Of a stretch of 64,000 nt of DNA, positions 56,091 to 64,000 are shown piece after piece; positions within the stretch are counted from its first letter, which is position 1; each line of letters opens with the position of its first letter. The translations under genes and the position numbers were made by a program. The DNA is taken from the NCBI RefSeq assembly GCF_000425445.1, contig NZ_KE384377.1, positions 924,070 to 988,069 on the forward strand, read 5' to 3'. The DNA is from Flavobacterium denitrificans DSM 15936 (lineage in GTDB: Bacteria > Bacteroidota > Bacteroidia > Flavobacteriales > Flavobacteriaceae). Under the pieces are notes generated by a model that saw only the letters and a program-made list of their open reading frames with translations, was not told the DNA's origin and did no database searches.

Positions 56091-56711
56091 ATGGCTGAAT
56101 TCATAAAAATATATTCCGATAAACCTAGTGAAGCTGCGATTGCAAAAGTGGTGAAAGTGCTTCAGAATGGAGGTTTGGTAATTTACCCAACAGATACTGT
56201 CTATGGTTTGGGTTGTGATATTACCAATTCGCGTGCGCTGGAGAAAATTGCTAAAATCAAAGGTGTAAAATTAGAAAAAGCAAATTTCTCGTTTATTTGT
56301 CATGATTTGAGCAATTTATCAGATTATGTTCGTCAGATTGATACATCAACTTTCAAAATTCTGAAAAGAGCATTGCCGGGGCCATACACATTTATTTTGC
56401 CAGGAAATAACAATTTGCCAAAAGAGTTTAAAAAGAAAACTACTGTTGGTATTCGTGTTCCAGATAATAATATCATTTTAGAGATTGTTCGTCAGCTTGG
56501 AAATCCGGTGGTTTCAACTTCTATTCGTGATGACGATGATGTAATTGAATATACAACAGATCCTGAATTGATTTTCGAGAAATGGCAAAATCTTGTAGAC
56601 ATGGTAATTGATGGAGGTTATGGCGATAATGTTGGTTCAACGATAATTGACCTTTCAGAACATGAGCCAGTTATCGTGAGAGAAGGAAAAGGCGATATTG
56701 ATATTTTGTAA
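56091..56711 (+). CDS. threonylcarbamoyl-AMP synthase (Sua5/YciO/YrdC family)
   Basis: 206 residues, a single YrdC domain. VLQNGGLVIYPTDTVYGLGC and the KIKGVKLEKANFSFICHDL stretch, then RALPGPYTFILPGNNNLPKE, VGIRVPDNNII and VVSTSIRDDDD. It would make threonylcarbamoyl-AMP for the t6A modification of tRNA. It lacks the Sua5 C-terminal domain and resembles the YciO branch (family usual KIKGRP/K differs), so the exact role is somewhat open. Confidence 0.88.
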   Translation: MAEFIKIYSDKPSEAAIAKVVKVLQNGGLVIYPTDTVYGLGCDITNSRALEKIAKIKGVKLEKANFSFICHDLSNLSDYVRQIDTSTFKILKRALPGPYTFILPGNNNLPKEFKKKTTVGIRVPDNNIILEIVRQLGNPVVSTSIRDDDDVIEYTTDPELIFEKWQNLVDMVIDGGYGDNVGSTIIDLSEHEPVIVREGKGDIDIL

Positions 56712-56741
56712 GAAAAGAAACAGAATGTCTAGGAAAATACA

Positions 56742-56782
56742 AAAAGGTTTGGTTAATTAGCTAATAATTAATCAAACCTTTT
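56742..56782. terminator. hairpin between the YrdC gene and the next gene
   Basis: AAAAGGTTTGGTTAATTA pairs with TAATTAATCAAACCTTTT (one G-T pair) around a 5-base loop, with A and T flanks. It ends 8 bp before the next start codon. Confidence 0.8.
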
Positions 56783-56789
56783 GACTTTA

Positions 56790-57827
56790 ATGAAAAAATT
56801 ATTTACTCTTTTGTTTTTGTTTTCTGCAGTCACTATATTTTCGCAACATAATCTTAACGGTAAAATTACAGGTAAAGGTAATATTCCATTAGAAGGGGTA
56901 AATATTTACTATGATGGTACGACAATTTCAACGGTTTCAGATGCTGATGGAAAATTTTCTATCAAGTATGAACCTAATGCTAATAATATTTTAGTGATTA
57001 GTTCGATGGGGTATCAGACAGAATATCTGTCAGGTTTAGATGTTTCTAAGCCATTAAATATTGTAATGAAGATTTCGGAAAATGAGCTTAAAGAAGTTGT
57101 TGTTAGCAATAATAATGAGTTTACAAGAGCTCAGAAATTAAAGTTGTTTAGAGAATATTTTTTAGGAACAACTAGTAATGCAAAATCAGCTATCATTAAA
57201 AACGAAGATGATATTAAATTTAATTATGATAAAAAGAATTTGCTTTTTACAGCTTCTTCAGATAAACCTTTGATAATTATAAATCCAGCCTTAGGATACA
57301 AAATTGATTTTGAACTGGTAATTTTTGAAGTTTCTTTTAATAGATTTAGTATTAATTCAATAGATGCTTTTAAGAATTTTTATGGTGGTGTAAGCCGATT
57401 TGAAGAAATTGATAATAGCCCAAAAGTTTTGAAAAAACGAGAAAAAACATTTCAAGGATCTCAAATTCAGTTTTTCAGAAATTTAGCAGATAATGACTGG
57501 GACGCAAAGAAGTTTTTATTGTTTAAAGGTAAGTATCATCAGGATCCTACTAAATGCTTCAAAATAATTAAAGGAGTAGATTTTGCAAAAGTAGAATTGA
57601 TTCCGGAGAATAAAAGTGAAACTACAAATCTGAACACAAAAAATGTTGTAGCTGTTTATAATCTTGTATTTGATAAAAAAGAAGCATCAAAAATCACTTT
57701 TGAAACAAATAGTTTTTATATTTATAAGTATGGAAATAATTCAAACATTGAAGATATACTTTTCTCAGGGAAAATTTCAGAAAAGAGAGTTGGAGACATG
57801 CTGCCTTTAAATTATGGGATCGAATAA
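56790..57827 (+). CDS. exported carboxypeptidase-D-regulatory-like domain protein
   Basis: 345 residues from the ATG at 56790. Signal peptide (KLFTLLFLFSAVTIFSQ). A CarboxypepD_reg-like beta domain (~20-105: LNGKITGKGNIPLEGVNIYY, TVSDADGKFSIKYEP, VISSMGYQTEYL) is followed by a C-terminal domain of unknown fold (~115-345) with FREYFLGTTSNAKSAIIKNE and RFEEIDNSPKVLKKREKTFQ. This two-part family is widespread in Flavobacteriia; probably periplasmic or outer membrane, function unknown. A hairpin precedes its start, so its promoter must lie within or after it. Confidence 0.85.
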   Translation: MKKLFTLLFLFSAVTIFSQHNLNGKITGKGNIPLEGVNIYYDGTTISTVSDADGKFSIKYEPNANNILVISSMGYQTEYLSGLDVSKPLNIVMKISENELKEVVVSNNNEFTRAQKLKLFREYFLGTTSNAKSAIIKNEDDIKFNYDKKNLLFTASSDKPLIIINPALGYKIDFELVIFEVSFNRFSINSIDAFKNFYGGVSRFEEIDNSPKVLKKREKTFQGSQIQFFRNLADNDWDAKKFLLFKGKYHQDPTKCFKIIKGVDFAKVELIPENKSETTNLNTKNVVAVYNLVFDKKEASKITFETNSFYIYKYGNNSNIEDILFSGKISEKRVGDMLPLNYGIE

Positions 57828-58003
57828 AATTTAATCTTAATAAAAAATGAGGAACATGGGGTATTTGTAAAAAAAAACTTAAATCGTATAAATGTTAAAA
57901 AATAATCATTAACTTTAGTATAGTTAAAATTTAGTTAGTTGATTAAAAATAATGCTATTCTTGATTTATATTTAATTGGTTATTAAAAAAATTAAGGATA
58001 CAT

Positions 58004-58030
58004 AAAAGCAGGTCATTTGACCTGCTTTTT
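58004..58030. terminator. terminator downstream of the OmpA-family gene
   Basis: Perfect 12-bp stem AAAAGCAGGTCA / TGACCTGCTTTT with a 2-base loop and T/A flanks, between convergent genes. Confidence 0.9.
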
Positions 58031-58056
58031 CTGTTTTATGATATGTCAAACAAGGA

Positions 58057-58890
58057 TTATTTTGCTTGTTTTTTCATTTCTTTTTCAATCATATCGTAGA
58101 ATTGATCGATTTTTGGCATAACCACAATACGAGTTCTCCTGTTACGAGCTTTATTCTCAGCGCTGTCATTAGCAACTAATGGCACGTAAGAACTTCTACC
58201 AGCAGCAATTAATTTTGCAGGATTCACTCCAAGATCATTTGTTAATACACGAACGATAGAAGTAGAACGCTTAACACTTAAATCCCAGTTGTCTAAGATA
58301 ATTCCGTTGCTTTTGTATGGAACATCATCAGTGTGTCCTTCAACCATACATTCAAAATCAGGTTTGTCGTTTACAACTTTAGCAACTTTAGCCAAAACAG
58401 ATTTTGCTTTGTCGCTTACGTCATAACTTCCGCTTTTGAATAATAATTTATCAGCGATAGAAATAAATACAACTCCTTTTTCAACATTGATTTCGATATC
58501 TGGATCGTTGATTCCAACAGCTCCTTTTAAACTTGTAACTAATGCTAAAGTTACACTGTCTTTTTTCGTAAGAGCATCTTGAAGTCTTGAGATTTTCAAA
58601 TCTTTCTCTTTTAAGCTTTCTAGAGATTTTTCAAGGTTTTCTGCTCCTTTAGTAGTTAAAACAGTCAAATCTTTAGAGCTATTGATTAAATCTTGATTAT
58701 GTGATTTCAAACCTTCAACTGTAGCAGCTAATCCAGCTTTTTCTTCTAGACAAGAATTTAATTTCACAGTACAAGAGTTTAATAAGTCTTGTGTCTCTTT
58801 GTTCTTAGCTTCAAGTGCAGCGTATTGCTTTTTAGAAACACATGAAGTTAAGGCCATTAATACTGATAGTGCGATAACTATTTTTCTCAT
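58057..58890 (-). CDS. OmpA-family peptidoglycan-binding lipoprotein
   Basis: 277 residues. Lipoprotein signal (IVIALSVLMALTSCVSKKQY, Cys ~17), a long coiled coil (~22-115), then a C-terminal OmpA domain (~140-265: FKSGSYDVSDKAKSVLAKVA, MVEGHTDDVPYKSNG, WDLSVKRSTSIVRVL and the NKARNRRTRIVVMPK end). It anchors the outer membrane to peptidoglycan. CAAATTTA (58920-58927; TAAATTTG on this strand) is a possible -7 box. Confidence 0.95.
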   Translation of the reverse strand: MRKIVIALSVLMALTSCVSKKQYAALEAKNKETQDLLNSCTVKLNSCLEEKAGLAATVEGLKSHNQDLINSSKDLTVLTTKGAENLEKSLESLKEKDLKISRLQDALTKKDSVTLALVTSLKGAVGINDPDIEINVEKGVVFISIADKLLFKSGSYDVSDKAKSVLAKVAKVVNDKPDFECMVEGHTDDVPYKSNGIILDNWDLSVKRSTSIVRVLTNDLGVNPAKLIAAGRSSYVPLVANDSAENKARNRRTRIVVMPKIDQFYDMIEKEMKKQAK

Positions 58891-58924
58891 AGGTATTATA
58901 TTTAATTAAACGTTGATTACAAAT

Positions 58925-59944
58925 TTAGTTTTTAATATTTTGATTACTGTTAAAGATTTCTTTAAAAACCAGTAATTTCTTTATGTAATAAAGGTAAACG
59001 ATACTTTTTACGGTATAGTATTGCTGTATTTGAAAATCTTTTCTCTTTTTCAAATACATTAAAGATAGGCAATAAAAAGAGAAGTGCGCTTTTAAAATGG
59101 CAAAAGTGTGTCTGAATTTTCCCTGTGTAAGAAAACGGATACCTGCAATTCCATCTAAAACCATTCTGAAGAAAATGGTGAAAAACAGTCCTTTTTTAGG
59201 CAAATTTTTGACAAGCATCAACAATGAGTTTCTGAAATTCAAAAATGTTTTTCTTGGATTTCCTTGCTGTAAAGTCGCTCCTCCAACATGATAAACAACA
59301 GATTGTGAGTTGTATTTGATGATATGTCCTTCGTTTGTGGCACGCCAGCATAAATCGATTTCTTCTTGATGAGCAAAGAAACTTTCATCGAAGCCTCCTA
59401 ATTCGTGATAAATTTCTTTTCTGATAAAAAAACAAGCGCCTGATGCCCAGAACAATTCGCAATTATCATTGTATTGCCCGCTGTCTTTTTCTACTGTATC
59501 GAAAATTCGTCCACGACAGAAAGGAAAACCATATTTATCAATAAACCCGCCTGCACCTCCAGCATATTCAAAATATTCTTTGTTTTTAAAGTCAAGAATT
59601 TTTGGCTGAATAATTGCAGTTTGTTTCTCAGATTCAAAAGTTTCTAGTATCGGATTTAGCCAATTTTCGGTCACTTCAATATCCGAATTTACTAAAGCAT
59701 AAATTTCAGCGTCAATATGTTTCAAAGCATCATTATAACCTTTTGCAAAGCCGTAATTTCCGGAGTTTTTTACAATTTTAATTGTAGGGAAATTTTGTTG
59801 AACAAATTCAACTGAATTATCTGTAGAATAATTGTCGGCAACATATATTGTTGCTCCATCTGAAAATTGAATAACAGATGGTAAAAACTGCTCCAGCAAT
59901 TTTACTCCGTTCCAATTTAAAATGACAACTGCTATTTTATCCAA
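58925..59944 (-). CDS. glycosyltransferase family 2
   Basis: 339 residues. GT-A fold: IAVVILNWNGVKLLEQFLPS at the start, ATIYVADNYSTDNS, the metal-binding AEIYALVNSDIEVTENW, and an acceptor-side GGFDESFFAHQEEIDLCWRA. C-terminal hydrophobic segments (~245-300) may bind the membrane. It resembles rhamnosyltransferase-like enzymes of cell-surface glycan synthesis. It follows the HsdR_N-domain gene by 19 bp on the same strand. Confidence 0.93.
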   Translation of the reverse strand: MDKIAVVILNWNGVKLLEQFLPSVIQFSDGATIYVADNYSTDNSVEFVQQNFPTIKIVKNSGNYGFAKGYNDALKHIDAEIYALVNSDIEVTENWLNPILETFESEKQTAIIQPKILDFKNKEYFEYAGGAGGFIDKYGFPFCRGRIFDTVEKDSGQYNDNCELFWASGACFFIRKEIYHELGGFDESFFAHQEEIDLCWRATNEGHIIKYNSQSVVYHVGGATLQQGNPRKTFLNFRNSLLMLVKNLPKKGLFFTIFFRMVLDGIAGIRFLTQGKFRHTFAILKAHFSFYCLSLMYLKKRKDFQIQQYYTVKSIVYLYYIKKLLVFKEIFNSNQNIKN

Positions 59945-59963
59945 AAGTTCTTAAATTATTATT

Positions 59964-60416
59964 TTAATGGTTTTCTTTATAGTCTGGCAGGTTTCTCAAA
60001 AACTCATATTTTTCGTTTTCAAAATCCATTTGACAATAAAAATGGTTTAGTCCGTTTGTGACATTCAAAAACCGTGCCTGCATTGTCATATTGTAACGGG
60101 CAATTTGGTCAAAAGTTGCTTGAGATATTTTCACCTCTGGCGCTTTGCATTCTACTAATATATGTATAGAACCGTCAGAATTAAAAACTACAACATCGTA
60201 TCTTTTTCTTAATCCGTTGACTTTTAAAACTTTCTCAACGTTGATTAGTGATTTTGGATACTTTTTTTCATTCAATAAATAATGAACAACATGTTGGCGA
60301 ACCCATTCTTCTGGGGTAAGAATGATAAATTTTTTTCTGATTTCATCAAAAATTGACACTTTATTTTCGCTATTTTTGAATCGAAAACTATAGGTTGGAA
60401 AATTTAATTGCTGCAT
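59964..60416 (-). CDS. stand-alone HsdR_N-type nuclease-domain protein
   Basis: 150 residues from the ATG at 60416 (MQQLNFPTYSFRFKN); the longer frame from 60461 runs into a direct repeat. It has the N-terminal domain of type I restriction R subunits alone: EEWVRQHVVHYLLNEKKYPK, then RYDVVVFNSDGSIHILVECK, giving a PD-(D/E)xK site (Asp, Glu-x-Lys). Such short proteins sit next to holA in many Flavobacteriia as I recall. Role unknown; no methylase or specificity gene is nearby. Confidence 0.85.
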   Translation of the reverse strand: MQQLNFPTYSFRFKNSENKVSIFDEIRKKFIILTPEEWVRQHVVHYLLNEKKYPKSLINVEKVLKVNGLRKRYDVVVFNSDGSIHILVECKAPEVKISQATFDQIARYNMTMQARFLNVTNGLNHFYCQMDFENEKYEFLRNLPDYKENH

Positions 60417-60429
60417 AAAGCAAATATAA

Positions 60430-60515
60430 TTTGAAAATTGGTCAATTTGAAAATTAGTCAATTATTTATTTTTGAATAATACTGAAAACTGACACTGAAT
60501 ACTGAAAACTTAATT
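60430..60515. repeat. 16-bp direct repeat and 7-bp array before holA
   Basis: TTTGAAAATTGGTCAA then TTTGAAAATTAGTCAA (60430-60461, 15/16 identical). Then CTGAAAA, CTGACA, CTGAATA, CTGAAAA, CTTAATT (60482-60515), a 7-bp array with one 6-bp unit that ends two bases before the holA ATG. Divergent intergenic region. Confidence 0.7.
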
Positions 60516-60517
60516 TA

Positions 60518-61522
60518 ATGGACGAAGTTGTAAAGATTGTAAATGATATCAAGGCAGGAAATATTAAGCCGATTTATTTTTTGATGGGTGAAGAACCTTA
60601 TTATATAGATAAATTATCTCAATATATTGAAGACAATGTTCTTGCAGAAGAGGAAAAGGGTTTCAATCAGACAGTTTTGTACGGAAGAGATGTTTCTGTT
60701 GAAGATATTGTTTCAACGGCCAAGCGCTATCCTATGATGGCTGATCGTCAGGTTGTTATTGTGAAAGAAGCGCAGGATTTGTCCAGGAATATCGATAAAT
60801 TAGAAGCATATGCCAATAATCCAATGGAGACTACGGTGTTGGTTTTTTGTTACAAATATAAAACATTAGACAAACGTAAAAAAGTAACTAAAGTATTAGC
60901 TCAGAATGGATTGGTTTATGAAAGCAAGAAACTTTACGAAAATCAAGTCGGCGATTGGATAAAACGTGTTTTGGCTGGAAAAAAATATACCATCGATCCA
61001 AAAGCAAATGCTATGTTGGTTGAGTTTTTAGGGACAGATTTGAGTAAAATCAATAATGAACTTGAAAAACTACAGATTATTTTGCCACAAGGCACGATGA
61101 TTACGGCTGAACATATTGAAGAAAATATTGGTTTCAGTAAAGACTATAATGTTTTTGAACTTCGAAAAGCCATTGGAGAACGCAACCAATTAAAGGCATA
61201 TAAAATTGCTGAAAATTTTGCCCACAATCCAAAAGAATATCCATTAGTAATGACAACAGGATTGGTATTTGGATTCTTTGTTCAACTTTTGAAATACCAC
61301 GGACTTAAAGATAAAAACCCAAAAAATGTTGCGTCGGCACTGGGCGTAAATCCTTATTTTTTAAAAGAATATGATTTGGCTGTGAAAAATTATCCCATGC
61401 GAAAAGTAAGTCAAATAGTTGGAGCTTTGCGCGATATTGACGTAAAAAGCAAAGGAGTAGGAGCAAATGCATTGCCACAATCTGATTTGCTAAAAGAAAT
61501 GCTTTATAAAATATTTAATTAA
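60518..61522 (+). CDS. holA: DNA polymerase III subunit delta
   Basis: 334 residues. Clamp-loader AAA+ subunit: KPIYFLMGEEPYYIDKLSQY (degenerate nucleotide-binding region without a full Walker A, as usual for delta), YPMMADRQVVIVKEAQ, TTVLVFCYKYKTLDKRKK, and the C-terminal GANALPQSDLLKEMLYKIF. It opens the beta sliding clamp. Divergent from the HsdR_N gene. Confidence 0.95.
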   Translation: MDEVVKIVNDIKAGNIKPIYFLMGEEPYYIDKLSQYIEDNVLAEEEKGFNQTVLYGRDVSVEDIVSTAKRYPMMADRQVVIVKEAQDLSRNIDKLEAYANNPMETTVLVFCYKYKTLDKRKKVTKVLAQNGLVYESKKLYENQVGDWIKRVLAGKKYTIDPKANAMLVEFLGTDLSKINNELEKLQIILPQGTMITAEHIEENIGFSKDYNVFELRKAIGERNQLKAYKIAENFAHNPKEYPLVMTTGLVFGFFVQLLKYHGLKDKNPKNVASALGVNPYFLKEYDLAVKNYPMRKVSQIVGALRDIDVKSKGVGANALPQSDLLKEMLYKIFN

Positions 61523-61588
61523 GCCGTAATAATTCACGATATTTGCCTTTCTAAAAAAATAATCAGATTAAAAAATAATTACACAATT

Positions 61589-61771
61589 ATGGGAATGAAT
61601 AAAAATACCATTTTAGGATGGGCCACTTTAATAATGGTGCTTATGGGATTGTTACTAATTGGTCTAGGGGTTTTTAGATACAGTGATGTTTCGGGTTGGG
61701 GATTTGGTGCTGTTGGAGTTGGTTTCTTTGCTAATGCTTGGGTATTCAATGCTTTGAAAGGAAGAGTTTAA
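61589..61771 (+). CDS. small membrane protein, CAL67264 family
   Basis: 60 residues with two membrane helices (GWATLIMVLMGLLLIGLGVF and GWGFGAVGVGFFANAWVFNA) linked by RYSDVSG. The pattern matches the Bacteroidota CAL67264 membrane family; function unknown. It lies between holA and ettA on the same strand and may be cotranscribed with either. Confidence 0.85.
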   Translation: MGMNKNTILGWATLIMVLMGLLLIGLGVFRYSDVSGWGFGAVGVGFFANAWVFNALKGRV

Positions 61772-61817
61772 TCTGTTTTTGATCATAATAAACAATATAA
61801 ATAAAAAATAAAAACAA

Positions 61818-63509
61818 ATGTCAGACGATAAGAAAGTAATTTTCTCAATGCAGAAATTGAGTAAAACCTATCAAGGAGCAGACAAACCGGTACTTAAAAA
61901 TATTTATTTAAGTTTCTTTTATGGAGCTAAAATTGGTATTTTAGGTCTTAACGGTTCTGGAAAATCTTCTCTTTTAAAAATTATTGCAGGTGTTGATAAA
62001 AACTATCAAGGTGATGTAGTTTTTCAACCTGGTTATACTGTAGGTTACTTAGAGCAAGAGCCAATTCTTGATGATTCTAAAACAGTTATTGAAATTGTTC
62101 GTGAAGGAGCAGCAGAAACAATGGCAGTTTTAGAAGAGTACAATCAAATCAATGATTTATTTGGTCTTCCAGAATATTATGAGGATCAAGATAAAATGGA
62201 TAAATTGATGGACCGTCAGGCAGCTTTGCAAGATAAAATTGATGCTCTTGGTGCTTGGGAAATCGATACAAAATTAGAAATTGCAATGGATGCATTGCGT
62301 ACGCCAGAAGGTGATACGCCGATTAAAAACCTTTCTGGAGGTGAGCGTCGTCGTGTAGCTTTATGTCGTTTGTTATTGCAACAACCAGATGTATTGCTTT
62401 TGGATGAGCCTACCAACCATCTTGATGCTGAGTCGGTTCTTTGGTTAGAGCAACACTTGGCACAATATTCTGGAACTGTAATTGCTGTAACACACGACCG
62501 TTATTTCTTGGATAATGTTGCTGGATGGATTTTAGAGTTAGATAGAGGAGAAGGTATTCCATGGAAAGGAAATTATTCTTCTTGGTTGGATCAAAAATCA
62601 AACCGTTTGGCTCAAGAAGAAAAAGTAGCTTCTAAACGTAGAAAAACTTTAGAGCGTGAGTTGGAGTGGGTTCGTCAAGGTGCAAAAGGTCGTCAGACAA
62701 AACAAAAAGCACGTTTACAGAACTATGACAAATTATTGAATGAAGATCAAAAGCAATTAGACGAGAAACTAGAGATTTATATCCCGAATGGTCCTCGTTT
62801 AGGAACAAATGTTATTGAAGCTAAAAATGTTGCAAAAGCATTTGGAGATAAATTGTTATACGATAATTTGAACTTTACTTTGCCACAAGCTGGTATCGTA
62901 GGAATTATTGGGCCTAACGGTGCTGGTAAATCGACTATTTTCAAAATGATTATGGGTGAGCAAGCTACAGACAGCGGAGAATTTTCAGTTGGAGAAACTG
63001 TAAAAATCGCTTACGTAGACCAGTCGCACGCTAATATTGATCCGAATAAATCTATTTGGGAAAACTTTGCAGATGGTCAGGAACTAATTATGATGGGCGG
63101 TAAGCAAGTAAACTCGAGAGCTTATTTATCACGTTTCAATTTTGGTGGTGGCGAGCAAAACAAAAAAGTATCAATGCTTTCTGGTGGAGAACGTAACCGT
63201 TTACACTTGGCAATGACTTTGAAAGAAGAAGGAAACGTACTTTTACTGGATGAGCCTACGAATGATCTTGACGTAAATACGCTTCGTGCACTTGAGGAAG
63301 GTTTGGAGAATTTTGCTGGTTGTGCCGTAATTATTTCTCACGACAGATGGTTCTTAGATAGAATTTGTACGCACATTCTAGCTTTTGAAGGGGATTCTGA
63401 AGTTTATTTCTTCGAAGGAAGTTTTACTGAATATGAAGAAAACAAAAAGAAACGTCTTGGTAATGATTTGACTCCAAAACGTATTAAATACAGAAAATTG
63501 ATTAGATAA
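61818..63509 (+). CDS. ettA: energy-dependent translational throttle protein EttA (ABC-F)
   Basis: 563 residues, two ABC domains without membrane helices. Walker A motifs GLNGSGKSSLLK and GPNGAGKSTIFK; signatures LSGGERRRVALCRLLL and LSGGERNRLHLAM; Walker B LLLDEPTNHLDAESV and LLLDEPTNDLDVNT. The EttA-type arm insertion in domain one (EYNQINDLFGLPEYYED) and the charged linker QGAKGRQTKQKARLQNYDKL are present. It binds the ribosomal E site and gates translation according to ADP/ATP. Confidence 0.96.
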   Translation: MSDDKKVIFSMQKLSKTYQGADKPVLKNIYLSFFYGAKIGILGLNGSGKSSLLKIIAGVDKNYQGDVVFQPGYTVGYLEQEPILDDSKTVIEIVREGAAETMAVLEEYNQINDLFGLPEYYEDQDKMDKLMDRQAALQDKIDALGAWEIDTKLEIAMDALRTPEGDTPIKNLSGGERRRVALCRLLLQQPDVLLLDEPTNHLDAESVLWLEQHLAQYSGTVIAVTHDRYFLDNVAGWILELDRGEGIPWKGNYSSWLDQKSNRLAQEEKVASKRRKTLERELEWVRQGAKGRQTKQKARLQNYDKLLNEDQKQLDEKLEIYIPNGPRLGTNVIEAKNVAKAFGDKLLYDNLNFTLPQAGIVGIIGPNGAGKSTIFKMIMGEQATDSGEFSVGETVKIAYVDQSHANIDPNKSIWENFADGQELIMMGGKQVNSRAYLSRFNFGGGEQNKKVSMLSGGERNRLHLAMTLKEEGNVLLLDEPTNDLDVNTLRALEEGLENFAGCAVIISHDRWFLDRICTHILAFEGDSEVYFFEGSFTEYEENKKKRLGNDLTPKRIKYRKLIR

Positions 63510-63532
63510 TTTTTCTAATCAATTTCAAATAT

Positions 63533-63573
63533 AAAATCCCAAATTCCAATTTATTAGTGAATTTGGGATTTTT
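63533..63573 (+). terminator. ettA terminator
   Basis: 14-bp stem AAAATCCCAAATTC / GAATTTGGGATTTT with a 12-base loop and a T-rich tail. Confidence 0.88.
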
Positions 63574-63604
63574 GTTTTATTAAGTTTTTCCGTTTTGTTT
63601 GTCA

Positions 63605-63695
63605 ATTTCGACGAAGGAGAAATCTTCATGAGAAACTTTTCACTGTTGAGCAGGCTTTGTCGAGCTACTTGCGAAGATTTCTCCTTCGTCGAAAT
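63605..63695. repeat. 91-bp inverted-repeat element (MITE/REP-like)
   Basis: Perfect 23-bp inverted repeats, 63605-63627 and 63673-63695 (ends ATTTCGACGAAGGAGAAATC), enclose 45 bp containing GAGCAGGCTTTGTCGAGC. I recall near-identical elements scattered in Flavobacterium genomes. Noncoding; it may be a nonautonomous mobile element or a structured RNA. Confidence 0.8.
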
Positions 63696-63727
63696 GAAAA
63701 GATTGAGCTAAATTGGAGTTTAAAATT

Positions 63728-64000
63728 TTACAAAAACTTAGATTTCAATTCTGGAGTAGGAATCATACAACTTTCTTTTTTGCCATACCAATTGTATCGA
63801 TTCTTCGCAACATAATCATAAATTCTGTCGCTTATAAAAATTGGTACGATTCTAAAAATTGGGATCAATTTCCAAAGGCCACCAAAATTTTTAGCGATTT
63901 CAAGTATTGCAGAAGATTTATAAAAATAAGCAGTTTCTGGATCATATAAGATAATGCTATCCATTTTTGAAAAACTAATTCCCAAATGTTTGCAGATTGA
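63728..64000 (-). CDS. DCC-family (DUF393) thiol-disulfide oxidoreductase-like protein, C-terminal part
   Basis: The frame is open from base 64000 to the stop at 63728, giving the last ~90 residues: LGISFSKMDSIILYDPETAY, KSSAILEIAKNFGGLWKLIP, then VPIFISDRIYDYVAKNRYNW and YGKKESCMIPTPE. The end matches the DCC family (FIAKNRYKWFG-K---C--P). The DxxCxxC motif that names the family would lie outside the window. Role unknown. Confidence 0.9.
   Translation of the reverse strand, partial: SICKHLGISFSKMDSIILYDPETAYFYKSSAILEIAKNFGGLWKLIPIFRIVPIFISDRIYDYVAKNRYNWYGKKESCMIPTPELKSKFL

Overview
The window looks like a chromosomal segment of a Flavobacterium-type Bacteroidota. It is AT-rich. It carries SusC/SusD pairs, lipoproteins and signal peptides of Bacteroidota type. 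Several promoters fit TTG-N17-23-TANNTTTG, most genes lack a strong Shine-Dalgarno sequence, and the housekeeping genes (pheT, recG, holA, ettA, pcrA, apt) read like Flavobacterium. No rRNA or CRISPR array was seen. One tRNA (Arg, ACG) is present.

Layout. 0-4.6 kb (minus strand): the start of an RND efflux permease and its adaptor, a small exported protein, a truncated erythromycin-esterase-like gene, and a LytTR response regulator with a LytS-type kinase. 4.7-25.3 kb: a starch/maltodextrin (Sus-like) locus. The plus strand has a PQQ-propeller protein, a decayed DUF5916 copy, a SusR-like regulator, GH97 alpha-glucosidase, and SusC-SusD-SusE. Facing it on the minus strand is an operon of GH13 amylase, DUF5916 protein and a ChaN/EreA-like protein. 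25.9-29.0 kb: a GC-richer block with an amber-interrupted epimerase, an intact AraC regulator, the 5' stub of a Y-family polymerase and a frameshifted response regulator, ending near tRNA-Arg. 29.5-40.5 kb: apt, pheT, a lipoprotein, a bestrophin and a second RND efflux operon (adaptor-permease-TolC). 41-64 kb: mostly core genes, plus an odd thioredoxin/degenerate-kinase pair, a frameshifted RAYT transposase, a tail-to-tail toxin-antitoxin pair and several intergenic repeat types.

How the genes work together. The Sus genes form an outer-membrane glycan uptake system: SusD/E bind, SusC imports, the GH13 and GH97 enzymes cut alpha-glucans, and the SusR-like protein is the likely activator. Two kinds of upstream element are each shared by two promoters of the locus. 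The stretch 4694-7327 is best read as a rearranged copy of the amylase-DUF5916 operon. It keeps the promoter element, a signal-peptide-like start and the DUF5916 junction, but a PQQ-propeller gene occupies the amylase position and the DUF5916 copy is decayed.

The most unusual structural signal is a set of intergenic arrays of degenerate 7-bp (sometimes 8-bp) tandem words. Each array has its own word and many are mirrored into hairpins. About ten gene remnants or interrupted genes were found, most of them before 29 kb.
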